Assembly (NCBI GenBank): GCA_025345505.1
Contig: JANVCC010000018.1
Span: forward strand, 42,807,845-42,871,844
DNA length: 64,000 bases
Source of the DNA: Todiramphus chloris collaris
Lineage: Eukaryota; Chordata; Aves; Coraciiformes; Alcedinidae
Direction of reading: 5' to 3'
A program made the translations under genes and the position numbers. Shown one piece after another: positions 24,174-37,654 of the stretch. Within the stretch, counting starts at the first letter, position 1. Each line of letters opens with the position of its first letter. Under the pieces are notes generated by a model. The model saw only the letters and a list, made by a program, of their open reading frames with translations, ran no database searches and was not told the origin of the DNA.

Positions 24174-27100
24174 ATGTATCTCCAGCTGATTTCAGTGAAG
24201 CTTCTTTGAAGGAAATATGCCACCCAGGGTCACCTACATGTGTGCCATGTTAGGTTTACATAACAGAAAACAGTTTCCAATAGACTTATGCAGAACACCA
24301 ATTACAAGAGTCACTACGAGGGACGTACTTTACACAGCACACTTATGCATTGAGCATCTTGATGAAGCTGGTGTTCAAATAATAAAGGGAGCTAGAGAAA
24401 AATAAGCAGACTGTCATTTAGCAGAAAGAGACTGGATGCCAGTTTGGAGCTCTTGACAAGAGCTCCTTCTCTGTGGAAATATGCATATGTAAAAGACAAT
24501 CTGCATAATTCATAATGAAAAGAGTGTGATCCCATAGTTTGTTGGTCTACCCATTTCATTACTTAGTGAAGTTTTACTGGTGATTCTGTACATCTTCCTG
24601 CTATCACATGAGATTCTAAACGATTAATCTCTGTGTAGATTCTCAGGTCTTACATGTCTGCGTGCAGTAGGTAAAGATAATGCATCAGCTGATCATTGCA
24701 ATGTTTTTGAGATTGGACCTTTGCTGTATTGAGTAAGTTCAAAGCTAATGCAGTCACTCAGAACAGTGAGATATTTGCACAATATGCCCTAACCAGCTAT
24801 CCAGTTACTGCAGAGGGAAGTATCTATATAAATATCAGCTGGTGCTAGCAAAGGAACCTTTATTACTAATATTAATGAGTGTTCATTATAGTAAATGTTC
24901 AGAAGTGTTTATGCTGATTTCACAGCATATGCTTAGGACTCCGTTAGTAAATATTTTTAAAAAGAGGTCCTTCTTTATGTGATATTACTAAAATTATTCA
25001 TTCATTTTCATAATTCCCTCTCAATGTATACTCAACTCCTCTTTCAGCTTTTAAATACATACTGTATGTCTATATATCTTCTCTGGTAACAACTCAGCCC
25101 TGATGTGCAGTAGAGCTGTGGAGCAGATCATGACTATATACCTGCAACTTAAGCAAGACATCTTCTTGTGTGGAGATCACTGTTATGCTGAGCAGTGCTC
25201 TTTCAGGAGCAGGAGGTGTTTTTGAGGAAATGCAGGTTCACCTCACCCATAGTCAGTCTGGCAGCTTTCACAGTGGTGCCTGCAGCACTGAAGAAGTGTA
25301 GAGGAGAAGATAAGCCTCAACTGCATGGTCCTACACAGAATGCATTAAAAAAATCTTCCTTACAAATTGACATAGGTGCATTTAATTCTTCTGTTCTTAT
25401 GAAAACAGGAATACTTTCTTCTTTGTAAGCTACTGCATCCTTTGGAGGTAGAATCTTGACCCACCCCTATCTACTGGAAAAAGTCTATTGAATTAAGGAA
25501 AAATCACAATCAGGATTTCATACATGGGAAATAAAATCTGTTACCTAGTAAGACCTGTGGTACCACACTTCATTGGTATACCTTGGTATTTCAGACACTT
25601 TTGCTTGCAAACAAAACACTAACACCTCTGATATTTCTAGTGAAAACCACATTTTTATTTTTGCTCCATGTTAACCATAGTCCTGTATTTCTTATGGTTG
25701 TGTTTTCTAAAATCAAGACAAGAGTTGTTAAAGAACTTAAAGTACTTTAGCTAGTAAAATCTAGGGGTTTCATTTCCTCTCTTCTAGGAAAATAAATGAA
25801 AAAATGTACAATATATTTAGTGACACAGAATGTGACAAGTGTTGTAATAAACATTAATAAAATATATATTGGAGAAGAGGCATCCCTCTCAACTGCAATT
25901 TGTCATAGGTTCATTGACATTAAAGTTGTAAAAGATCCTCACATCAACTCACTCTGCTGATTCACTATGCAAAATCATACACATCATAGTTGTTGAATTA
26001 AATTAAGTTCTTTTTTCCATTTTTTCTAAATTACTTCAAGCTAAAAAAGAATGATCAGATGCTATGAAGTCATATGGCAAATGTTCACAAAGCATAGATT
26101 TTCTCTAGCCCAATTTTAAACATCTAAGATCTGGTATTTGACTCCAGGCCAGTTAGTTTCTTATAGTCAAAAAGGAAAGACTGGTCTCTTTGGGCAATCA
26201 GTCACCCCGTTCTGATGTGAGTGTCTAGTATCAGTGAGAGAAGCCACTTTCTCAAAATGTCTTTCCATCTTCATGGAAAGGGAACTTAGATAATTACACT
26301 AGCCCAGGTACCAAACTTAGATGCCTAAATTTAGGTAATGCATGTTCCATTCAAAGTTATTTTATTTTATGTTCTTTTGGAAATGGCTAATTAAAATAAT
26401 AATTATAACAATCCTTTCTTTTTTTTTTTTTTTTTACTATGTCTTCCTGTGAGTTGTTCTGGATTCTTCAGAAACATCTTCAACACTTCTATCTTTGCTT
26501 TCCACAGTGTGCAAGTGGCTGTGTAAGTCTCACGTTGTTATTCCATTTTCCATCTCAGTAACTTTAATCAGAGCTATCTCTGAAGATGATGGAGCATTTC
26601 CTCTGCACTGACCGAGTTCTTGCTAGTTCTGTTCCAGTATGGGAACATCCTCTCACTCTGTGTGTCTATGATACTTTGACTTGCAGAAATGAGGCCTAAG
26701 CATTTCTGCTCATATAGTGACTTGTTTATATAAAGAAAGACAAAGGGAGTAAGAGATCCCAAAATAGCCATGTTCACCCAGACTAATTTTAGCTCTCTAA
26801 AAATCATACTGTCTCAGTATTTAATGGGAAGAGAGCAAAATCTCCAGGCATTGACTTGTGCCTTGCTAAAGTTGCTGTCAGAGGTGTTCATGAACCTCAG
26901 CAAGTCACAAACTCTCTTTGTTGATTACTACCTCAAATTTAATGCCTAATTTTTAAAGGGCTCCAAGGTTCACCCACTGCTCTGTCACCCCAGTGCCCAA
27001 TTCAGCATGACTTTCTGAGGTCTGGAGAGAAGTGAAGTGAATCCCACTGCTGTTGTACACTGAACACCTAATTAAATAAACCCCAGCTTTACTATCTAGA

Positions 27101-28984
27101 CCTATTTCTCTGCTATATTTGCTGTTTCATTATCACACGTTCTGACTCAAAGAGGTTTTCTTATTTTATTAGAACAGAATCTACCCTATGCTTTTCCTGT
27201 AAGTATATTGGCTACAATTTTCGTAAATAATATCAAGGACCCCCTATAATGTATCTTTGTTTTTCTAATGGAACTATGATACAAAGATGGCAAAATAAAA
27301 TTATTATAATAAATAATAATGGTTTTCCAGTTTTTCTGCTTCTCCATCTGCAGGCATCCAATGCAACAGCCCATGATACAACCAGTATTTTAAATATCTC
27401 AGATGGACCATCAGTGCAATAATCTATCTACCTACCCACACCCAGAAGCCCACCATTATTATTTTTACTATTGTGACTATATTTATCTTTACTGCAAAGT
27501 TATCATCAGTCCTGAAAATTAAATGCTTCTCCTTTATTCCGTGCTGTACTTGCTCAGCACATGATCTTTGTCTTCACTTCTTGTAACTGGAATGGGCCAT
27601 GTCTCCCAACACACTTCTTAGCCCATCTAATTCCCTGATAGCACAGAACAAAGGAACTAACTTAGAAACATTTCAGAATTCATGCTACTTCTGAATATTT
27701 CAGGGCTCAGACATTTTTCCACCTTTCTGATAGAAAAATGTGTTGTTTTTTATATATTTCTTAGTTATGGCACAGTCCAAAGTTTGGGCCATTATCTGTC
27801 TGGCTTTTACCCTCTCATTTATCATCATTTTCTGCTATGTATCTGTCCAGTTGTCTTTTTCTTTCCTTTAATTTCTATTTCATGGTCCCCAGATAGAGAA
27901 TGAAATATTAGGTTTGTCAAGCGTATATCATTGTTTAAATGCCTGGAGATGATGGGTTAAACAGCCCAATCAATGAAACAAACCTCCAGTGCATTGCAGC
28001 TACTGCAAGTGATGTTCCCTCTGGCTGTTTAAGACCTACCAAGTCAATAACCTATTAATATCATACTCTGCTAGGGTCAGCGCCAAACAAGTCACACGTC
28101 TTTTCAAGGCATTTAGCTTATGCGTGGATTAAATGGAAGGCTGTTGGTCCTCTGGTGGCCTTAAAAAATTGTATTTTTTTAATCTTCTTGTGAGATTAAA
28201 CCTTGTTGACTGTGAAATAAATTAAAAATTAAAAATGGATCAGATATTAGTTACTGTAGCTACATAAAATCATAGCTTAACACAAACTGCACCACCAGTA
28301 ATTCACATGGAACCATTGCTCCTCTTTAGAATATGATTTTATTTTACTGCTATAAACTGCAAAATAAGTCAGCAAACATGACACTTACTTTGCTCTCTAT
28401 ATATACTGTGAGAAAATGTTGAGTCCTATCCCTGAACAAATAAAAGTTCAAAGTCTTCTGTTTTCATATTACGGTCAAAATAGAATCACGGAGTACAAAC
28501 AGGTAAGATGCCATTTAAAGTACCATATCATGTCACCATCTATGGTCAGTTATTTTTCATACAAAAAACATTCCAACCATGAAACTTTAGGGCTGAATTT
28601 TATGCAGCATGCATTTTTAGTACACAGAAATTCTCTGCATGCATCTGGAGAAAATTTTTTCCTACTATATCAATCTGTAATTCATTGCATGAATCTGCAG
28701 ACCTCACCATGATTACTAGAAGTGATTACCAAATAGTTTGCTAATGTGAGAAGGGCTTGTAAGACCTCCTGAGAAAGCAACATTCAGTCTGAGCTTTGTA
28801 AACACAAGCTTGAATATTACCAGCTCTGAAACAGATGTGGCTTGAGAAAATTATTTTTAAAATATCCAAAACATAACTCATCAGGTTCTAATCAAGAAAG
28901 ACTTTCTCTCTGAAATGATCTGTTGGATTAATTTGTACTCAAGATTGTACCTGGGGTTTTTATTAGGTTGTCTACTTACAGGCC
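24174..28984. other. unique AT-rich non-coding stretch
   Basis: No gene is recognised. There is a T17 run at 26419-26435 and an ATA-rich tract near 27293-27320. The segment at 26890-26950 ('cagcaagtcacaaactc') faintly recalls MIR but is not supported. A moderately CpG-containing segment at about 27950-28150 could be constrained, but nothing specific is seen. Confidence 0.55.
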
Positions 28985-29705
28985 TCATCACAAAATCCTA
29001 ACATGGTAGGTGTTGGAAGAAACCTCTGGAGATTGTCTAGTCCAACCCTCTTGCCAAAGCAGGTTCACCCAGGGCAGGTTGCACAGGAAGGCATCCAGGC
29101 AGGTTTTGAAAGTCTCCAAAGAGACTCCACAACCTCTCTAGGCAGCTTGTTCCAGTGTTCTGTCACCCTCACAGTAATGTTTTTCCTTATGTTTAGGTGG
29201 AACTTCCCGTGTTCTAGTTTGTGCCTGTTGTCCCTTGTCCTATCGTTGGGCACCATTGTAAAGAGTCTAGACCCATTCTCTTGACACCTACCCTTTAGAT
29301 ATTTATGAGCACTGATAAGATCCCCTCTCAGCCTTCTCTTCTCCAAACTAAACAGCCTCAGATCTCTCAGCCTTTCCTCATAAGAGAGAAATTCCAGTCC
29401 CTTAATCATCCTTGTAGCCCTCTGCTGGACTCTCTCCAGTAGTTACCTGTGTCTCTTGAACTGAGGAGCCCAGAACTGGCCTCACTAGGGAAGAGCAGAG
29501 GGGGAGAACCTCCCTCAACCTGCTGATCACACTCTTCTTAATGCACCTCAAGATACCAGTAGCTTTCTTGGCCACAAGGACACACTGCTTGATCATAGTT
29601 AACCTATTATCCACCAGGACTCCAAGGTTCTTCTCCAAGGTCCTTCTCCGCAGAGCTGCTTTCCAGCAGATGAACCCCTAACCTGTACTGGTGCAGTACA
29701 GTTAT
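28985..29705 (-). mobile_element. CR1 LINE, 5'-truncated
   Basis: On the minus strand this covers the C-terminal third of ORF2 and the 3' UTR. On the plus strand the 3' terminus is at the low-coordinate end ('aaaatcctaacatgg', 'gttggaagaaacctctgg'), and similarity fades after 'taacctgtactggtgcag'. Translated pieces include the conserved blocks MIKGLEFLSYEERLRDL and [18 protein letters not shown]. These pieces lie in at least two frames (29065-29409 and 29402-29638), so the reading frame is shifted. The terminal 8-bp repeat is decayed. The reverse transcriptase core is absent. Confidence 0.95.
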
Positions 29706-31043
29706 GGGCTGTGTCCTGTTCTGGACTGGACGTTTTTCAGACTTCCTTGTCACAAGCCTCTCCAAGTGTGAGCACAAGAAAGTTGAGGCACATGGAACAA
29801 AGTCAGTGGGAAGATGTTGCTGGGAGACATCAAAAGAGATGCCACTGCCCTCCCACATGTTATTACAAACCACACAGGAAAATTAATCACTTCCACACAT
29901 ATTCCTGCTAAGATGACAAAATCAAGGGGCCTAGTTGCTGCACATGTCCTGTTCAGCTCCTGTGGTCTCAGAGAATATTCCCACTACAGTCATACATGCA
30001 ACAGTTAATTTAATTGTGCCCTGGGAGAGTACTGTATTACTGGATGCAGGTGTAAGAGAAGCATCCAATTCCAGTCCTAAGCCTGTACACTGTTTTCAAA
30101 ACACAAGAACTGAAAGTCTCTCACTTGGTATAGTTGTTTTTCATTCAGGAGGTCTTAGACAGAAACCAATGATGAGAGAGAGAAAGAGAGCTGAAAATCG
30201 GTCCGAATTCTTTCCCAGATCAGGTCTTACATCTGATGCACCATGGAGTGGAGTGAATGTGAAAGTATCGAAAGATTGAGGCTCAGTACTGGAAGGTGGT
30301 GACTAATTCAGTCCAATACAGCAAAGCATTATGTTCATACAATGTTTAGTGCAAAGAAGAATTTCACTGGCTTCAGGAAGGAATGCTGAATGTATATCAA
30401 ACCAGTGGTTAAGGTCCTCTTATAAATATCCTTCGAGGTTCAGTCACTTAATTAAAAATAAATAAAAAAGAAGCCAGATCAACACCAAAAGCAAAGAAAT
30501 AAACATCACGTTCAGTCTTCTCACACAAGAATTTACACAGGGTTCAAAATACATTGGCCCAAATTAAGCAGAAAAGAAAGAAAAAGTACCTATCTTATCC
30601 CTGATTATAAAAGAAGAACTTCAGGGGCTCGCGGTAAAGCCTTCTGGCAGAAAGAAACTTCAAAATCTATCCTTTTTTTTCCCTTAACTGAGAACCCCCT
30701 TTGAAGTACACTGCAAAGGATTCTGCCTGTCCCCAGAAGCCCTGCGCTGTGCCGCTAGCCATCAGCTCCCACCACTTCTGAATTAACATCCCACAGACAC
30801 TCTGAAGGAGCAGCACACCTACATTTCCTAGCAGATAACTTATTTAGTACACCAGCTCTTGTTACCCACCAGGCCAAAAGAAAAAGCACTGTACCCCTTT
30901 GGTATTATGCCCAATCCCCAAGAGGAGGGATCAGCTCTTCCATGAAACATCAAATAACACATTGCAGGCACAGTGGATTTGTGCATGTGTGTGACTAGGT
31001 TGTGTAATTTACACAGCACTCCATGGTAGCATTTGTGGCCATG
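29706..31043. other. unique stretch between two CR1 copies
   Basis: About 1.3 kb separates two minus-strand CR1 copies. No gene is recognised and the short plus-strand frames at 29704-30279 overlap one another in different frames. A GC-richer portion lies at 30600-30930. The two flanking CR1 copies differ in sequence and each has its own 3' end, so they are separate insertions rather than one interrupted element. Confidence 0.55.
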
Positions 31044-31079
31044 TCACAGAATCACAGAACGTTAGGATTTGGAAGGGAC

Positions 31080-32898
31080 CTTGAAAGATCATCTAGTCCA
31101 ACCCCCTGCTAGAGCAGGATTGCCTAGATCAGGTCACACAGGAATGCATCAAGGCAGGTGTTGAATGTCTCCAGGGAAGGAGACTCTACAACTGCTCTGG
31201 GCAGCCTGTTCCAGTGCTCTGTCACCATCACCATGAAAAAGTTTTTCCTTATGCTTAGCCGAAAACTCCTATGCTCAGCCGAAAACTCCTATGCTCCAGC
31301 TTGTACCCATTATGCCTTGTCCTACCTCTGAATGTCACTGAGAAGAGCTTGGCTCCATCCTCCTGACACTTGCCCTTTACATATTTATAGACGTTAATAA
31401 GGTCACCCCTCAGTCTCCTTTTCTCCAGGCTAAAAGGACCCAGCTCTCTCAGCCCCTCCTCATAAGGGAGATGCTCCACTCCCTTAATCATCCTAGTGTC
31501 TCTGCACTGGAATCTCTCCAGTAACTCCCTATCTTTCTTGAACTGGGGTGCCAAGAATTGGATACAGTACCAGGTGGGGCCTCACCAGCACAGAGCAGAG
31601 GGAGAGGAGAACCTCGCTCAACCTGCCGACCACACTCTTCTTCATGCATCTCAGGCTGCCATTGGCCTTCTTGGCCGCAAGGGCTCATTGCTGGCTCATG
31701 GTCGTCCTCTTGTCCACCATGACTCCCAGATCTTTCTCCCCAGAGCTGTCCCCAACCTGTACTGATACAAGGGGCTGGTTTTCCCCAGATGCAATACTTT
31801 ACACTTGCCCTTATTGAACGTCAATAGATTTCTCTCTGCCCAGCTTTCCAGCCTATCCAGGTCACACTGGCTGGCAGCACAGCCTGCTAGCGTGTCAGCC
31901 ACTCCTCCCAGTTTTGTATCTTCAGTAAACTTGCTGAGGGTACACTCCATCCTTCATCCAGGTCATTGATGAATATATTGAACAGCACTGGACCCAGGAC
32001 CAACTCCTGGGGAACACTACTCCCACAGGCCTCCAACTAGACTCTGCTTCACTGACCACAACTCTCTGGGCTCTTTCCCTCAACCAGTTTCCAATCCATC
32101 TCACCACACAACCATCCAAGCTGCACTTCTTAAGCTTGGCTGCGAGGATATCATGGGAGACAGTATCAAAAGCTTTGCTGGAGTCAAGATATACCAGATC
32201 CACTGCCCTCCCCTCATCTATCCATCTAGTTATGCCATCATAAAAGGCTATCAGATTAGTCAAGCATGACTTTCCTTTGTTGAATCCATGTTGACTACTC
32301 ATGATAAGCCTCCTTTCCTCAATATGCTTTGAGATGGTGTCAAGAACAAGCTGTTCCATCACCTTTCCAGGAATGGAGGTGAGGCTGATGAACCTATAGT
32401 TACCTGGGTGCTCCTTCTTGCCCTTTTTGAAGACTGGGATGACATTGGCCTTCCTCCAGTCCTCAGGCACCTCTCCTGTTCTCCAGGACCTCTCGAAGAT
32501 TATGGAGAGTGGCCTAGCAATGACCTCCACCATTTCCCTCAGCACTCATGGAATACATCAGGGCCCATGGACTGGTGAATGTTCAGTTTACTTAACTGCT
32601 CTCTAACTCAGTCCTCCTCAACTGATACAAAATCTTCCTTCCTCCAGACTTCCTCTAGACTTCCTCTGTGGTCTTACAGGATTAGAACCCCTGGGAAGCT
32701 GGCCTTAGCTGTAAAGACCGAGGCAAAGGTGGCATTCAGTAACTCTGCCTTCTCTCTGTCCTCAGTCACCAGGGCACACACTTCATTCAGCAGCAGGCCC
32801 ATATTTCCTCTAGACTTCCTTTTGCCTTCAACATACTTGAAAAAGCCTTTCTTGTTGTCCTTGACCTCCCTCATCACGTTTAGTTCTAAAGAGGCCAC
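31080..32898 (-). pseudogene. CR1 ORF2 reverse transcriptase remnant
   Basis: The intact protein would be the CR1 replicase, with endonuclease then reverse transcriptase, acting on its own RNA at a nicked nuclear target. Here only the RT and C-terminal part remain, in at least three frame pieces. The piece at 32674-32898 is the linker. The piece at 31922-32545 (207 codons) has NYRFISLTSIPGKVMEQ at residues 49-65 (usually NYRPISL), GFNKGKSCLTNLIAFYD at 87-103 and motif A DSSKAFD at 121-127, keeping the first catalytic Asp. It then shifts frame. The piece at 31696-31950 carries the catalytic box as F-T-E-D (31918-31929) where CR1 normally has F-A-D-D, so one catalytic Asp is lost. Another frameshift near 31740 and an in-frame stop near 31687 follow. 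It is dead. Confidence 0.93.
31257..31296. repeat. 20-bp tandem duplication inside CR1
   Basis: The unit 'agccgaaaactcctatgctc' occurs twice head to tail without mismatch, within the CR1 3' region. The other CR1 copies here have this sequence once, so it arose in this copy or in its source. Identity of the units suggests a later origin than the surrounding point mutations. Confidence 0.9.
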
Positions 32899-32900
32899 AT

Positions 32901-35900
32901 CACTGCTGGGAAGGTTTGCTCTCTGTATCCCTCCAAAGCATAGAGTTCATGAAAGCACTACACCAGCCCAAAGTTCTCCCCTTTTTGTCAACTATACTGG
33001 AAGATTGGCCCATCTCTTCATGCTTCCTTTTCTGGTTATTAGCTGGACAAGAGCAGCAGCACCCAGTGCTCATGGGGGCTTCTTGGGCTCTACTTGAGAG
33101 GCAGATCTCTCCCCCCCATCCACTGCAAGAGCCTGCTCAAGACCAGACACAAACATGAGATGTGTGAAGTGGAATTTGTCAAATGATTCATCTAGCTCGG
33201 TTTTGTTTTCTGCAGGGAGAGCCATGGGGATGGACTTCAGGAAACAAACAAACAGAAAATTGTTGTATCCTGGGTAATGACTAAATATCCTCCTCACATG
33301 CAACGTGTCTTATGAAACCTAGAAAATTAGTGATTTTTTTCCTTCCCTGATACAGAAAATAAAAATTACTGTCAGTATAGTTAATTTATACTGACTAATA
33401 CCAGGGTGTTTGTGTGAACAATAAATCCTTTCTTTGGATCCTCCCAAGTACTTGGCCTCAATAGCATCCTGAAGTAGAGCCAGTGGAAGCTTTCTCCACC
33501 CACTCAAGGGAGAAGGGAAATCCTATTGCTAGCTCTGTGGCCTACTGCACCAATTAAAGGAGCAGAAAATATATTCTGTAAATCTGTACTGAACAGTCAA
33601 GGTCAACTGAATGATGATCAGGTGTCTATGACTGAAAGTCTCCTTGCTCCTTTTATACACACAGGTATTTTCCAGGTCATCAGAGAAAGACCAAGTAAGA
33701 CACCTCAAAGTCAGCTCATGAGATGCTCTCTGGGCATCAGGACCTTCACTATTTTAACTTAGCCTTACCACCACACAGTAGATCAACAATGAGATGTGTT
33801 AGATGAGAAGCTGCACCTAAAATGTTTTATACCTCCCATCATGGCTGAATTTGTTCCAAAGACCACCCATGAATGTGGGCACCAGCAGTTGACAAAGGTC
33901 CTATTATAAATAACAGAAAAATGTTTTAGTCAGTTGCCAATGTTGTGTCTTCTCAATGACTGGAGTTGCCCATGTACCATGTCTGAGTCTGTCAAACACA
34001 ACAGGCTTCCTTACTTCCCATTGCAAGTCAGTGATAAATGACTCATGCTTCATCTTCCGCTCCCCCTCCTAAAACAGCTGGCAACAAGGAGCACACCGTT
34101 CCCACAGGTTGTTGCAGTCACAGGGATTTAAGAATACACCACCATCCCTTCAAACTTCACATTGTGTTTTCTAAATACTGTCATGTCCCTTTGCTGAGAT
34201 GAAAACCAGGTACATGCAAGCAGCAGAGATCTACTGCTATTTCTCTTTTGTATGTTATTTAGCAAATCTATTAACTGCAATCCCAATCAGGAAGAACTAA
34301 ACCTGCCCTGAGAGTGTGGTGGTGCTTCCATCAAGATGAAGTTGGTGAGTGATATATTTATATGTGTTGCTCTTGATTCCACAGCTCCATTCAACCTGTT
34401 GGTTTTCCATTGTGAGCCCCATTTTTCCCACTGCCTGCTGCCTTCCCTCAATTCAATGCAGCGATGCCTTTTCCATGCTGGCTCATGGACCCTTTCCTAA
34501 AGAGCTATAAGAAAAACATGGTTCACAACAGTAGCATTCAGAGAAACAGTTAACCCCATCATTAAGAAAGTTTGTCTTCTCATTAAGATTTTCACATACA
34601 TGCCTTTCATCCAGTTTCTATGAAAATAACCAGCATGTCATAAAGATAGTGTGAAAAAAGGAGCCCTTGAATCCATGTTAAAATATTGTGTATTGATTTG
34701 ATTTTCATCTCACTTTGGAGTTCTTTTCTTATTAGCCTTCTGTGTTCTCCACAGTATAGTCAGTTTTGTGATTTATTTTTTTTAATCCATATATTAACAA
34801 CAGAAATATGTTAAGGTAAGAGTTTGGGGAACGGTCCACAAAAAAATTGCGTCAAACAAACTAACCAACAAAATGAGGATATTAAAAGAATGTAATATAA
34901 ATACACATCATCGCATTCTGATCCAGAATGACCAGGTGTGATTTCAATGTATGAGTTCAATTAATTTTGAACTGAGGTCTCCAAAACATATTTAAATGTT
35001 ATTACTGTGTGGTGTTTTGTCTTTTCAGAAATGTAATATTAAAAAATCTCACATTTGTATTCCATAAAAATAACTTGTATCTAAGGTTTTTTAGATGCTC
35101 CACAATAGTTTTATGAACATAAAGCAGGATTTCTAGAAGTATTCAGTCTTTGTCTTTTTCCTGTACAGTTGAAATCAGAGCAAATTATACCACGTGTTCA
35201 TTGCACATCCAATACAACATAATAGCCAGTAGCAAAATCTAGCATTTAAGAAAAGCTGTAACTTTATCAGGTAAACAATGTCTCCTATCTTTGTTCGCAT
35301 CGTAGTACATGGGGGAAAGTGAAATGTGGTTCTTACAAGCATGAAACAAATATGGAGAAAGCTTATCTACTTCCCAGTATTTTCTTTTCCCTTCTGCAAT
35401 TTATTATTATGTTTATAGGAACATGTTTAAATATTAGCATTCTAGAAAGCAAAGTGGTGTCAGATCTCTTTGTAAGAAAAAGCAAACTACTTCCAAGAAT
35501 TAAACAAAATAAACAGTAGTCAGTGTGTCCTCTGTCCCACTTGATGATGGCATTTCTGCACAATGAAAACAGGAGTTTTATTCTGAGCACCCCTGAGGAC
35601 TTCTGGGGTTAAGGTTCTGCTTGTTAGAGGGAAAATCAGCGATGACACTTCAGTAAAGGGTTGATTAAAACTCAGCTGGGAAAATATTTATTCTTCACCT
35701 TGGCCAGAGGCAAGAGTCTCAGTCAGAGTCTTGGTTCAGATACTGCTCTGTCAAGGGTGTTCAGAAGACTGTCAAGGCTGGCCCTCGGAGTCTGACACCA
35801 AGAAATGAGGTTTCAGGTCTTTACCCTGTGCCAAGACAGTGCAACTCTGCCATTCAAGGAAAGCTTTTTCTTTGTCCCTTTTTTTTCCTCTTGAAAATAA

Positions 35901-37654
35901 TAATAAATATGGAACTGAATCCGAAGTAAATCCCTGTAATACAAACCCCTATTTATTTAGGTGTTTGCAGGGCAGAAAGGACCGAAATAGCTACTGTATT
36001 GTTTAAATATCTCATCAGTGGAGTAAGTGCGGGAGGAGACATTGGATTTCAAAGGAAACAGGCTTCTCAAAGAGCAAAAATGGGTCACCTATCGTGAGGA
36101 CCTGGGCAGCCAATGTGCCCAATGCATTTGTTAGTCCCATCTCTTTGCTTCTCATCTTCTGGGGAGCAAACAAGAGGGGTCCATGCCCTTCTGTGTTGTT
36201 ACGACTTTGGCTTCTAGTTCTGCACCTGAACAGTCATGGTGATTCAGAAGGAGTTATTTAAAAATAAAACAGTGCCTCTTCTTTGTATCTGTACAGTACT
36301 GACATGGTAATGCCTGCACTACATGTGTTCATCATTATATATGCTGCATATACTGTTTTATTGAAAAAATAAAGCAAAAAGAAGAAAAAGAGAAGTTATG
36401 CTATGACCTTTCCTGATTGTACTTTTTGACAGATATCACTGAAGAGTTATTTTAAATACAAATATTTTTGTTATGTACAAATTACTGCAGCATCACTGGG
36501 GAAAAAAAAAAACACGTTCACACCACCAGCTACAAGGTTTGATACATCCAGGGTTGTCTGGGTTTTTTTACTCTTGCTGTGCTTTATACTTAGCAGATTT
36601 TGATTATGATGACCTTCTTGTATTAAAAAGGAAGCTGTTGTTGAGTGTAATGTGTATAATGACACCACTTTCATTGTAATGCAGAATGCATAGCTTCAAG
36701 TGTTTGCAACACTTTAGCCAGTTCCTTTCTAATTGAAAACAGACACAGAGCCATTCTGAATGCAACCTGCTAGGTCCAGCCACCAATCTTGTGGCTGACA
36801 TCTCTACAAACAGCTCAGCATTCACCAAAGTTGAGGAAACTTCTAACAGCATTGCTCTTCGGTGCCTCAAGTTCTAAAAGTAATGTACAAATGGTGATTT
36901 CTTTCATAAATCGCATTAAAGCAAAAGATTGGTTTTCCTAGGGAGAGAAGCATGGTCATTTTTCACAAATTGAAAGCATCTGGTCCAAACAGAGCAGTGC
37001 ATTTAATATATCACTATTTTATTCATGTCATTTGTAAACAGAAAAATATCCTTGGCAATGTCAGTATTTTTCTCCTCTTTTGCCCTTTAAAAAATGCTTA
37101 TAAATTAAGCTTCCCTCTGCACCTGTGAGCTCAAACTGAAGGGCAGAGATCCTCTGAGGCAATATGAGGCACACAGTTTTCACATCCAAACCTCACCAGG
37201 GACAGGTTTTATGGACTCAGACCCAGGGGACATACTCTGTATCCCATCTTTCCAGAGGCACAGAACCTGTCCACTGGAAGAATAGTTGGGAACATTCCCA
37301 GCCTCACATCACCATTTTTCTTTCCCCACCCAACAGGACACTTTCCATGGTGAAGAGAAATCTCCCACCAGAGGCTGAGAGCCCCGAGCTCCCACAGCTC
37401 AGAGCCAGGGCAACACCTCTGCCACTCACAAACATCAGCACCTAAAAATCAGCACTGTGCCAAATCCATGTGGCATGTACTGGAGGGGTCACTGAAGTAG
37501 CTAATTTTCATGGGAGCATTTTAAACAGAGCCATCATCCATTTGCTTGCTTCTCAGTTTCCAGAGGCTGGTGCCCAGACCCTGGAGAGGAGCTTCCTAAT
37601 GCATAACAAAAAGTAATTGTTGGGACAACCTCAGTAAGAGTTTCTAGCACAGTG
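32901..37654. other. unique AT-rich non-coding stretch
   Basis: No gene is recognised. A 172-codon plus-strand frame ending at 33097 is mostly antisense to CR1 and is not a gene. Sequence at 35630-36200 is CpG-poor to moderate with A/T homeodomain-like cores and may hold regulatory sequence, but nothing decisive is seen. An AATAAA at about 36367 lies in an A-rich tract. Confidence 0.55.

Larger units (their letters stand above)
31044..32900 (-). mobile_element. CR1 LINE, longest copy, with decayed RT
   Basis: This is the most complete CR1 here, about 1.86 kb on the minus strand. The 3' end is at the low-coordinate side ('tcacagaatcacagaacg', 'ggaagggaccttgaaaga'). Going towards higher coordinates it runs through the 3' UTR, ORF2 C-terminus, reverse transcriptase core and the linker upstream of it. 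The apurinic endonuclease domain, ORF1 and 5' end are missing, as expected for 5' truncation. A 20-bp unit near the 3' end is tandemly duplicated (31257-31296). The upper boundary is approximate, because homology fades after the ORF2 linker at about 32900. Confidence 0.95.

Noticed and set aside
26885-26950. Another MIR-like segment
   Set aside because: A single short block matches and the order of the core is not kept.
32579-33097. 172-codon plus-strand open frame
   Set aside because: Most of it is antisense to the CR1 element at 31044-32900, so the open frame is a shadow.
36285-36310. 'tacagtactg' as a possible miR-101
   Set aside because: Only the seed-side ten bases match; the rest of the mature sequence and the hairpin partner are absent.
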